Source of the DNA: Bacteroidaceae bacterium
GTDB lineage: Bacteria > Bacteroidota > Bacteroidia > Bacteroidales > Bacteroidaceae
Reading direction: 5' to 3'
DNA: 64,000 nt
Assembly: GCA_017472635.1 (NCBI GenBank)
Contig: JAFUPU010000089.1
Location: 1-64,000 of the forward strand
Positions 1-6,306 of this stretch are shown here, piece by piece; position 1 is the stretch's first letter; each line of letters opens with the position of its first letter. Made by a program: the position numbers and the translations under genes. The notes beneath the pieces were generated by a model. The model ran no database searches, had not been told where the DNA came from, and saw nothing but the letters and a program-made list of their open reading frames with translations.

Positions 1-597
1 ATACCGACACGACCCAAATTGCCTATTGATGCTGTCAAAGAAGCCATCGTGAATGCTGTATGCCATAGAGATTATACAAGTAATGCCAGCGTTCAGGTAA
101 TGTTGTTTCGTGACAGATTGGAGGTTTGGAATCCTGGCACATTGCCATACGGATTGACTGTACAGAAATTACATGGCCCTCATAAATCTTTACCTGCTAA
201 TCCGCTACTTGCCGACCCTATGTATTGGAATGGTTATATTGAAAAGGTGGGAACAGGGACAGAAGATATCATAAACAAATGTCGTGAATATGGGTTGAAG
301 TCACCAGAATTCTATCAAGAAGAAGATTTTAGAGTTGTCATTTGGCGAGCAAACAACGAAGGAAGTGATCCAAAGCGTTCCAATGATGATCCAAAGGTGT
401 TCCAAAGCGTTCCAACGGACGAAGAGAAACTATTGGAGGTCATAAAGGAAACTCCCTCAATTTCAAGAGCAGAACTCTCTAGACGATTAAAAATCAGTGA
501 ACGTCAAGTCAGAAAGATAATAGACCAATTACGAGAAAAAGGCGTATTGATTCGTGAAGGCGGAAACTCTGGAAAATGGATTATTAATAAGGTATAG
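1..597 (+). CDS. AlbA_2/HATPase-type transcriptional regulator, C-terminal part (5' end outside window)
   Basis: The frame is already open at base 1, so only the last 198 codons are visible. The part seen has the GHKL-like ATPase signature of the COG2865 'putative transcriptional regulator/ATP-dependent DNA helicase' family: EAIVNAVCHRDY near visible residues 14-25, RLEVWNPGTLP, and GTGTEDIINKCREYG. A C-terminal winged helix follows (SRAELSRRLKISERQVRKII). A linker of imperfect repeats around 367-418, with codons reading DPK(R/V) and (F)QSVP, separates the two parts. The N-terminal AlbA_2 domain expected in this family would lie to the left of the window. Targets of such proteins are mostly unknown. 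They are common in gut Bacteroidetes and are often accessory genes. A strong terminator follows directly. Confidence 0.8.
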   Translation: MPTRPKLPIDAVKEAIVNAVCHRDYTSNASVQVMLFRDRLEVWNPGTLPYGLTVQKLHGPHKSLPANPLLADPMYWNGYIEKVGTGTEDIINKCREYGLKSPEFYQEEDFRVVIWRANNEGSDPKRSNDDPKVFQSVPTDEEKLLEVIKETPSISRAELSRRLKISERQVRKIIDQLREKGVLIREGGNSGKWIINKV

Positions 598-601
598 TTT
601 A

Positions 602-647
602 AAAAGTAGCCAAACTCTTTGCTCTATTAAGAAGTTTGGCTACTTTT
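602..647 (+). terminator. Rho-independent terminator of the AlbA_2/HATPase gene
   Basis: A perfect 15-bp stem pairs 602-616 (AAAAGTAGCCAAACT) with 633-647 (AGTTTGGCTACTTTT). The loop is 16 nt and the right arm ends in a T run. It begins only 4 bases after the stop codon. Confidence 0.85.
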
Positions 648-890
648 GTTCAGGGTTGTTTGACAAAGACAGTGCAAACCGAGAGCAGAATAAAACTTGT
701 TTTAATTATGCTGAGGTGTAGCCTGTTTTATTTAAAGCAGATGCAGAAAATTGGTGCAATCCCAAGTCGCCAAATCGTTACCTACAACTTCTCTCCATAG
801 CATCCGCTATTTGTGTATCGAGATAGAGATAAAACCTGATTCGATCAAGGCCTTTTTATGTTTTATTCGTTAATACCCAATTCTTGCACC

Positions 891-980
891 GGAGAATTTC
901 CTCCCTTAATCCCCATTGATGGAAATCGTTCGATGGGAATTAAGGGAGGATGTACTGGAGAGAAAGAACGAAAATTCTCC
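891..980. repeat. Nested inverted repeat
   Basis: The inner arms 900-910 (CCTCCCTTAAT) and 939-949 (ATTAAGGGAGG) pair perfectly over 11 bp. The outer arms 891-900 and 971-980 (GGAGAATTTC against AAAATTCTCC) pair with one mismatch. The element has no T tract and no coding frame. Confidence 0.7.
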
Positions 981-1022
981 TGTGGAAAAACGGGAGGTGA
1001 GAGGGATGGGGGAGGTGTATAT

Positions 1023-1069
1023 ATTTCAAAAGGCGGATGCATCACATGGATGCACCCGCCTTTTGAAAT
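1023..1069. repeat. Long near-perfect hairpin, 21-bp arms with 5-nt loop
   Basis: The arm at 1023-1043 pairs with 1049-1069 over 21 bp with a single A/G difference, around a 5-nt loop. The core of each arm is ATTTCAAAAGGCGG. A second hairpin of 9 bp follows at 1073-1094 (GTTTCCTGC / GCAGGAAAC). Neither ends in a typical T run. Confidence 0.8.
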
Positions 1070-1182
1070 TAGGTTTCCTGCTTGTGCAGGAAACTCCAGA
1101 AAATAGCGAAAGATTGCACAAACGTGTCGTTATCCTCCTATCATTTGTCGGGATAAGCCGACGGGGATTGGAGGGAAATAAG

Positions 1183-1190
1183 TACTTTTG
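1183..1190 (+). promoter_or_regulatory. Bacteroides -7 box for the sugar-oxidation operon
   Basis: TACTTTTG matches the TAnnTTTG consensus and lies 33 bases before the mutarotase start. I do not see a clear TTTG -33 element at the normal distance, so the promoter may need an activator. Confidence 0.55.
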
Positions 1191-1223
1191 CCATGTTTTA
1201 ATAACTAAAAAACTGATGGAACT

Positions 1224-1598
1224 ATGAAAGGATATGCTGCCCGACAACACCCCGTGCCCGTGAAGCGCTATTGCCGCACCATGGACCTGAAGGACGACCC
1301 GGCACTGATAGCCGAATACGTCAAACGGCATAGCGAGGGAGAGTCGTGGCCCGAGATTCTTGCCGGCATCCGCGAAGTGGGCATCTTGGAAATGGAGATT
1401 TACATTCTCGGGAACCGCCTGTTCATGATTGTGGAGACACCGCTTGATTTCGATTGGGAAACCGCTATGACACGCCTTGCCACCCTGCCGCGCCAACAGG
1501 AGTGGGAGGACTTCATGGCTATCTTCCAACAGTGCCGCGAGGGAGATACGGCTGACGAGAAATGGAAAATGATGGAGAGAATGTTTTATCTGTATTGA
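1224..1598 (+). CDS. L-rhamnose/L-fucose mutarotase family protein (DUF718)
   Basis: This 124-residue protein fits the RhaM/YiiL family (PF05336), which interconverts alpha and beta anomers of L-rhamnose or related 6-deoxyhexoses in the cytoplasm. The family hallmarks are visible: YVKRH (Tyr32, His36), then SWPEIL around residues 41-46, the Tyr at 60 in EIYIL, the strand LFMIVET, and the closing MERMFYLY. The N-terminus is about 15 residues longer than in E. coli RhaM, but an ATG is present and no later ATG would keep the first beta strand. It is followed after 6 bases by the aldo/keto reductase, so it probably supplies the correct anomer to that enzyme. In this context L-fucose or another 6-deoxy or related sugar is more likely than phosphorylating rhamnose catabolism. 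The exact sugar cannot be read from sequence. Confidence 0.85.
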   Translation: MKGYAARQHPVPVKRYCRTMDLKDDPALIAEYVKRHSEGESWPEILAGIREVGILEMEIYILGNRLFMIVETPLDFDWETAMTRLATLPRQQEWEDFMAIFQQCREGDTADEKWKMMERMFYLY

Positions 1599-1604
1599 GA
1601 AAAT

Positions 1605-2540
1605 ATGTTGCAATATAATGAACTTGGAAAGACGGGGATGAAGGTGTCCTCGCTGAGTTTTGGAGCTTCTTCGTTGGGGGGCGTGTTTCACGACCTGAAG
1701 GAACAGGAGGGCATCGAGGCGGTGTACACAGCTGTCGGTGCTGGTATCAACTTTATTGATGTGTCGCCCTACTATGGGCACTACAAGGCGGAAACGGTGC
1801 TGGGAAGGGCGCTGAAGGGAATACCGCGCGACCGCTACTACCTCTCCACCAAGGTGGGACGATATGGCAAGGATGGGGTGAAAACGTGGGACTATAGCGG
1901 AAAACGTGCTACGGAGAGCGTGTATGAGAGTATGGAACGCCTGAACGTGGATTACATCGACCTCATCAATGTGCCCGACATTGAGTTTGCCGACCTCCGG
2001 CAGGTGGTGGACGAGACATTGCCCGCTCTGGTGGAGTTGCGCGAAAAGGGGGTGGTGGGCCACGTGGGCATCACCGACCTCCAATTGGAGAACTTGCAGT
2101 GGGTCATCGACCACTCGCCCGAAGGTACGGTGGAGACGGTGCTGAACTTTTGCCACCATTGCCTGTGCGATGACAAGTTGGTGGACTATCTCGACTATTT
2201 CGAGGAACGCGGCATCGGGGTCATCAACGCTTCGCCCCTCTCGATGGGGCTGTTGAGCGAACGCGGTGTGCCTGCGTGGCACCCGGCACCTATGCCGTTG
2301 GTAGAGACCTGCCGACGCGCCATGGAGCATTGTCTGAAGAAAGGGTATCCCATCGAACGGCTGGCCATGGAGTACGCCGTGAGCAATCCGCGCATTGCCA
2401 CCACCCTGTTCAGTACCACCAATCCGCAAAACGTGCTGAAGAACGTGGCCTTCGCGCAAGAGACTTTCGACGAGGAACTGCTTCGCGAGGTGAGGGAAAT
2501 CATTGGCGGACAGATGCGCGTGAGCTGGAGGAATTCGTAG
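1605..2540 (+). CDS. Aldo/keto reductase, L-fucose/L-galactose dehydrogenase-like, catalytic His replaced by Pro
   Basis: This 311-residue protein aligns over its whole length with the L-galactose/L-fucose dehydrogenase branch of the AKR superfamily. That branch oxidises C1 of the sugar with NAD(P)+ to give a lactone. Three residues of the tetrad are visible: Asp52 and Tyr57 in INFIDVSPYYG, and Lys83 in LSTKVGRYG. The fourth, normally the His of a CHDIEF-type segment after YVDI, reads NVPDIEF here, so residue 124 is Pro (codon CCC at 1974-1976; a His would be CAC). Everything around it is conserved (VDYIDLI before, DETLPAL after), so this is a substitution rather than misalignment. The gene lies between the mutarotase and a lactonase-like amidohydrolase, which supports sugar-to-lactone oxidation. 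Activity may be impaired or altered by the missing His. Confidence 0.88.
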   Translation: MLQYNELGKTGMKVSSLSFGASSLGGVFHDLKEQEGIEAVYTAVGAGINFIDVSPYYGHYKAETVLGRALKGIPRDRYYLSTKVGRYGKDGVKTWDYSGKRATESVYESMERLNVDYIDLINVPDIEFADLRQVVDETLPALVELREKGVVGHVGITDLQLENLQWVIDHSPEGTVETVLNFCHHCLCDDKLVDYLDYFEERGIGVINASPLSMGLLSERGVPAWHPAPMPLVETCRRAMEHCLKKGYPIERLAMEYAVSNPRIATTLFSTTNPQNVLKNVAFAQETFDEELLREVREIIGGQMRVSWRNS

Positions 2541-2612
2541 GAAAAAATCTAAGATAGAAACGGTCACTATGACACGAATATTCATCCTTTTCTTTTAAAC
2601 ACTATTAAACCT

Positions 2613-3530
2613 ATGAAAATAATAGACGCTCATGCCCACCTGTGGCTGAAACAGGACACGACGGTGGATGGTCTGCCCATCCGCACGCTGGAGAACGGAC
2701 GCTCGCTCTTTATGGGCGAAGTGAGGCAGATGCTCCCGCCCTTCATGACGGATGGAGTGAACAGTGCCGAAGTCTTCCTCTCAAACATGGATTATGCACA
2801 GGTGTCGGCAGCAGTTATCACGCAGGAGTTCATCGACGGCATTCAGAATGACTACCTCATGGAGATTGCCCGTCGCTATCCCAACCGCTTTCTGGTATGC
2901 GGCATGTGCGAGTTCCGCCAACCGGGCTTCCTAACCCATGCCAAGGAGTTGCTCGACGGGGGCTTCCGTGCCATCAAGATACCCGCCCAACGCCTGTTGT
3001 TGAAGGAGGGGCGCGTGTGGCTCACCTCGGACGAGATGATGCAGATGTTCCACCTGATGGAAGAGCGCAGCGCCATTCTCTCTATCGACTTGGCAGACGG
3101 AGACCTGCAAGTGGGGGAGATGGAAGAAATCATTCAGGAATATCCGCACTTGAAGATTGCCATCGGGCACTTCGGTATGGTGACACGCAAGGGGTGGCAA
3201 GAGCAAATCAAGTTGGCACGTCACGAGAACGTCTGTATCGAGTCGGGCGGCATCACGTGGCTCTTCAACGACGAGTTTTACCCCTTCCACGGAGCCATCC
3301 GTGCCATCCGCAAAGCGGCAGACCTCGTGGGCATGGACAAACTGATGTGGGGGTCGGACTACCCACGCACCATCACAGCCATCACCTACCGCATGTCGTA
3401 CGATTTTGTCATCAAGAACCGCGAACTGACCGACAAGGAAAAGAGTCTCTTCCTCGGAGAAAATGCCCGCCAGTTCTATGGCTTCACCGACTTAGTGGAG
3501 TTACCTTATGTAAAGAATATGAGTGAATGA
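2613..3530 (+). CDS. Amidohydrolase family protein, probable sugar lactonase
   Basis: This 305-residue TIM-barrel metal hydrolase belongs to the amidohydrolase-2 family (PF04909). The metal-binding HxH is in MKIIDAHAHLW (His7, His9). A later His sits in KIAIGHFGM, and the barrel-end Asp is in MWGSDYPRT. L-fuconolactonase and several other sugar lactonases belong to this family. Placed directly after a lactone-forming dehydrogenase, the likely role is opening the lactone to the aldonic acid. It is separated from the reductase by 72 bases and from the alcohol dehydrogenase by 36, with no terminator between. The family assignment is firm; the substrate is inferred from neighbours. A decarboxylase activity, also known in this family, is the main alternative. 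Confidence 0.83.
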   Translation: MKIIDAHAHLWLKQDTTVDGLPIRTLENGRSLFMGEVRQMLPPFMTDGVNSAEVFLSNMDYAQVSAAVITQEFIDGIQNDYLMEIARRYPNRFLVCGMCEFRQPGFLTHAKELLDGGFRAIKIPAQRLLLKEGRVWLTSDEMMQMFHLMEERSAILSIDLADGDLQVGEMEEIIQEYPHLKIAIGHFGMVTRKGWQEQIKLARHENVCIESGGITWLFNDEFYPFHGAIRAIRKAADLVGMDKLMWGSDYPRTITAITYRMSYDFVIKNRELTDKEKSLFLGENARQFYGFTDLVELPYVKNMSE

Positions 3531-3566
3531 GTAAATGGCAAGTGATGAGCAAATAACTAAAGATAT

Positions 3567-4583
3567 ATGAAAGCAGTACAAATAACAGCACCTTCCGTTG
3601 TGGAGGTGATAGAGAAAGAAAAGCCCTGCATGAAGGCAGGCGAAGTGAGAGTGAAGATGGAGTATGTGGGCTTTTGCGGCTCAGACCTGAACACCTTTCT
3701 CGGACGAAACCCCATGGTGAAGTTACCCGTTATTCCCGGCCACGAGGTGGGAGCGGTCATCGAAGCCGTGAGCGAAGGTGTGCCCGACACATTGAAGCCG
3801 GGCATGGCAGTGACGCTGAATCCCTATACCAATTGCGGGACGTGCGCATCGTGCCGCAACGGACGAGTGAATGCCTGCGAACACAATCAGACATTAGGCG
3901 TACAGCGCGATGGAGTGATGACGGAGTATGCCGTCCTTCCCTGGCAGAAAGTGATTCCGGCAGCGGGTATTTCCGCTCGTGATTGTGCACTGATAGAACC
4001 CATGAGCGTGGGTTTCCATGCAGTCAATCGCGGTGCCGTACAAGATGGCGAATATGTGATGGTCATCGGTTGTGGCATGGTGGGCATGGGGGCTGTCGTA
4101 CGGGCAGCACTACGGGGAGCCATGGTCATAGCGGTAGACATAGATGACGAAAAATTGGCTTTAGCCAAACAAGTGGGTGCCGCCTATGCCATCAATTCTG
4201 CTACAGAAGATGTACATGCCCGTGTGCAAGCTATCACTAATGGCTTCGGAGCTGATGTGGTGATTGAAGCGGTCGGTAATCCCAAGACTTATGTGATGGC
4301 TGTTGAAGAGGTTGGGTTCACAGGTCGTGTTGTCTGCATCGGATATGCCAAGAGTGAAGTGGCATTCCAGACAAAGCTCTTTGTACAGAAGGAACTTGAT
4401 ATCCGCGGTTCGCGCAATGCCATGCCTGGTGATTTCCGAGCAGTCATCAGCTACATGCAATCTGGAAAATGCCCGACAGAGAAATTTATCAGCCGCGTCA
4501 TTACCCCGGAAGAGTCCGACAAAGCGCTTGCCCAATGGGCTTCCCTACCCGGAAAAATATTCCGAATCTTGGTCAAATTCTGA
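3567..4583 (+). CDS. Zinc-dependent alcohol dehydrogenase (MDR family)
   Basis: This 338-residue medium-chain dehydrogenase has the catalytic zinc ligands Cys37 (GFCGSD) and His59-Glu60 (PGHEVG). The structural zinc Cys cluster is Cys90, Cys93, Cys96 and Cys104 (CGTCASCRNGRVNAC). A Rossmann nucleotide-binding motif, VIGCGMVGMGA, follows. It resembles sorbitol/threonine/galactonate-type dehydrogenases that oxidise a secondary hydroxyl with NAD+. As the last gene of the operon it probably oxidises the open-chain acid or a downstream polyol or keto-acid intermediate. No dehydratase or aldolase lies in the window to complete the pathway, so the remaining steps must be encoded elsewhere. The last third of the gene is visibly less GC-rich than the rest of the operon. 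Confidence 0.85.
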   Translation: MKAVQITAPSVVEVIEKEKPCMKAGEVRVKMEYVGFCGSDLNTFLGRNPMVKLPVIPGHEVGAVIEAVSEGVPDTLKPGMAVTLNPYTNCGTCASCRNGRVNACEHNQTLGVQRDGVMTEYAVLPWQKVIPAAGISARDCALIEPMSVGFHAVNRGAVQDGEYVMVIGCGMVGMGAVVRAALRGAMVIAVDIDDEKLALAKQVGAAYAINSATEDVHARVQAITNGFGADVVIEAVGNPKTYVMAVEEVGFTGRVVCIGYAKSEVAFQTKLFVQKELDIRGSRNAMPGDFRAVISYMQSGKCPTEKFISRVITPEESDKALAQWASLPGKIFRILVKF

Positions 4584-4657
4584 AATGGGCATATCCGCTG
4601 TTTCAAGTACAAATAATATTAACCAATGTAAATTTGTTAAAAAAGGTATTTATTGTA

Positions 4658-5020
4658 GAAAAAGTGGCAGGACTTGGAGCGTTCTGCTGCAGGACCCACA
4701 CGGCTGAGTCCTGCAACCGGTGAAGCTATATCCAGGAGATTTTTGAAAATATCGAGGATATATCAGAACTTATCAAGCCACCAATCTGCTTCGAAAAGAA
4801 CATCTTCTATAAATGTCTCATTCTATGCCTGATAGGGGTGGAATGAGACATTTGTTATATCCGTTTGCGACAAAATTGATATTTTCTTCCTCTCTCTTCT
4901 TCTTGTTTTTTCACACAATCCCATCCACTCGTTTCATTTCACCTATAACTCACAGTAGTACAATACAATACATGTGAAAGGAGATGATTTCATCACCCTT
5001 TCACGTCCTTCATCTTGTGT
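4658..5020. repeat. Composite dispersed repeat, copy A
   Basis: It matches 52280-52640 closely and in the same order. It starts with GTGGCAGGACT, has a TGCAGGAC...GTCCTGCA hairpin, then the near-identical GGAGATTTTTGAAAATATCG block. Next comes a hairpin with 13-bp arms at 4811-4823 (AAATGTCTCATTC) and 4841-4853. The final part has TTTCATTTCACCT and GTGAAAGGA pieces. It has no coding frame. Confidence 0.85.
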
Positions 5021-5267
5021 GCCGTAGTGAAGAAAGCACGGGTAAATGGGTGAAGGATACATGGAACCACCTCGTTTCACTCATAAGAAGCTAAAGTACA
5101 ACACAATACAGGTGAAACGAAATACTGAAACAATCGCATAAAATGCGGTGTATATGATTCTTTTCCCGTAGATGAGCAATCAAGCGACAGCCGATTGGTC
5201 TCATTCCACCCTTCATCGGACTACAGATGAAAAGGAAAAAATAATCTGCAAAACTAATTATCCGTTT

Positions 5268-5300
5268 TTTTGCAGGAATAAAAAAGATTGTCTACTTTTG
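5268..5300 (+). promoter_or_regulatory. Promoter of the SGNH hydrolase gene
   Basis: A -33 TTTG at 5268-5271 and a -7 TACTTTTG at 5293-5300 are separated by 21 bases. Both elements fit the Bacteroides consensus. The start codon is 57 bases downstream. Confidence 0.75.
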
Positions 5301-5357
5301 CACAAATTCAAATAACAACGTAATATAACCGATAAAACAGATTAACAACCATTCATT

Positions 5358-6167
5358 ATGAAAAAGAAAATCATCGCACTTTTTTTATGTTTACTCATAG
5401 TTGTACCTTCAATGCCGCAAACCATCACTGCACATCCTTGGAAAGGAAAGAAGGTAGCTTATTTCGGAGACTCAATCACCGACCCGCGCAATAAAGCCTC
5501 AAAGACCAAATATTGGGGTTTCTTACAAGAATGGCTTGAGATAACGCCCTACGTTTATGGCGTAAGCGGACGTCAGTGGAACGATATCCCCCGCCAAGCT
5601 AATAAATTGAAAGAAGAACATGGAGACGACTTCGATGCTATCCTCATATTTATGGGGACCAATGACTATAACAATGCCGTCCCAGTAGGAGAATGGTTTG
5701 AAGAGAAAATGGGCGAAGTCGAATACGGACACCAGTATGTAAAACGCATGGAGAAGCGCATGCAACGCGTACCTGTCATGACCAACGACACTTACCGCGG
5801 ACGCATTAACATAGCACTCGATTCGCTCAAACGGATGTTTCCGACCAAACAGATTGTCCTGCTCACACCCATCCACCGGGGCGGCTTCTATGCGAACGAC
5901 AAGAACTGGCAATGCACCGAAGACTATGTAAACCGTAGTGGTGAATATCTTGATGCCTATGTGGAAAGTATAAAAGAGGCCGGAAACCTGTGGGCAGTCC
6001 CTGTGATAGACCTTAACGCACTTTGCGGACTATCACCGATGATTGATGCTCACAAGCAATATTTCAAAGACGCGGCAACCGACTGCTTACACCCCAATGA
6101 TTTGGGGCACCAACGCATGGCACGTACCCTCATGTACCAACTGACGGCACTACCTTGTATATTTTAA
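5358..6167 (+). CDS. Secreted SGNH/GDSL hydrolase
   Basis: This 269-residue protein has an N-terminal signal peptide (MKKKIIALFLCLLIVV, cut near residue 25). The SGNH esterase blocks appear in order: AYFGDSITDP with nucleophile Ser39, GVSGRQWNDIP providing the oxyanion Gly, MGTNDY with Asn102, and DCLHPND with Asp242 and His245. Such proteins are usually carbohydrate or lipid O-deacetylases acting in the periplasm or outside the cell. It stands alone, with its own promoter and a terminator after it, so the neighbours give no substrate. It is not closely similar to the CE12 esterase at 13217, which has a different block layout. Confidence 0.88.
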   Translation: MKKKIIALFLCLLIVVPSMPQTITAHPWKGKKVAYFGDSITDPRNKASKTKYWGFLQEWLEITPYVYGVSGRQWNDIPRQANKLKEEHGDDFDAILIFMGTNDYNNAVPVGEWFEEKMGEVEYGHQYVKRMEKRMQRVPVMTNDTYRGRINIALDSLKRMFPTKQIVLLTPIHRGGFYANDKNWQCTEDYVNRSGEYLDAYVESIKEAGNLWAVPVIDLNALCGLSPMIDAHKQYFKDAATDCLHPNDLGHQRMARTLMYQLTALPCIF

Positions 6168-6217
6168 AAGGGGGAAACGAGAGAACCCCTCTCCTACTCA
6201 AAACCTAAAAATCGCAA

Positions 6218-6265
6218 AAAAAAGCAGTTTCTAACCTTATTATATAGGTTGGAATCTGCTTTTTT
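6218..6265 (+). terminator. Terminator between the SGNH hydrolase and topA
   Basis: A stem AAAAAGCAG (6219-6227) pairs with CTGCTTTTT (6256-6264). An inner helix AACCT/AGGTT (6233-6237/6246-6250) closes over an AT-rich loop. The A-rich left arm and T-rich right arm suggest it can work in both directions. Confidence 0.8.
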
Positions 6266-6267
6266 GC

Positions 6268-6275
6268 TACTTTTG
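6268..6275 (+). promoter_or_regulatory. -7 box of topA
   Basis: TACTTTTG lies directly after the terminator and 31 bases before the topA ATG. The -33 element is weak (TTG near 6249, inside the hairpin). Confidence 0.6.
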
Positions 6276-6306
6276 CGCCCGAATTTGAAAAGTTTAATCG
6301 AAACTC

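Larger units (their letters stand above)
598..1223. other. Intergenic region with a cluster of hairpins; no gene seen
   Basis: After the terminator there is no convincing coding frame. The short open frames here have no recognisable protein character. The stretch 891-1094 contains three successive inverted repeats (listed separately). A Bacteroides-type -7 box lies at 1183-1190, in front of the mutarotase gene. Confidence 0.7.
4584..5357. other. Repeat-rich intergenic region
   Basis: There is no credible gene here. The first part (about 4658-5020) is copy A of a composite dispersed repeat. The middle (about 5070-5130) holds a second, diverged unit with GTTTCACT, GTACAACACAATACAG and GTGAAACG elements, similar to 4931-4980. 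A Bacteroides promoter for the SGNH hydrolase ends at 5300. Confidence 0.7.

Noticed and set aside
858..1227. Short open frames between the regulator tail and the mutarotase
   Set aside because: They run through inverted repeats and change frame with no conserved pattern, so they are by-products of the hairpins.
1026..2585. 519-codon open frame on the minus strand over the mutarotase and reductase genes
   Set aside because: It lies opposite two recognisable enzymes, its product has no family pattern and is His/Leu/Arg-rich, as expected from the antisense frame of GC-rich codons.
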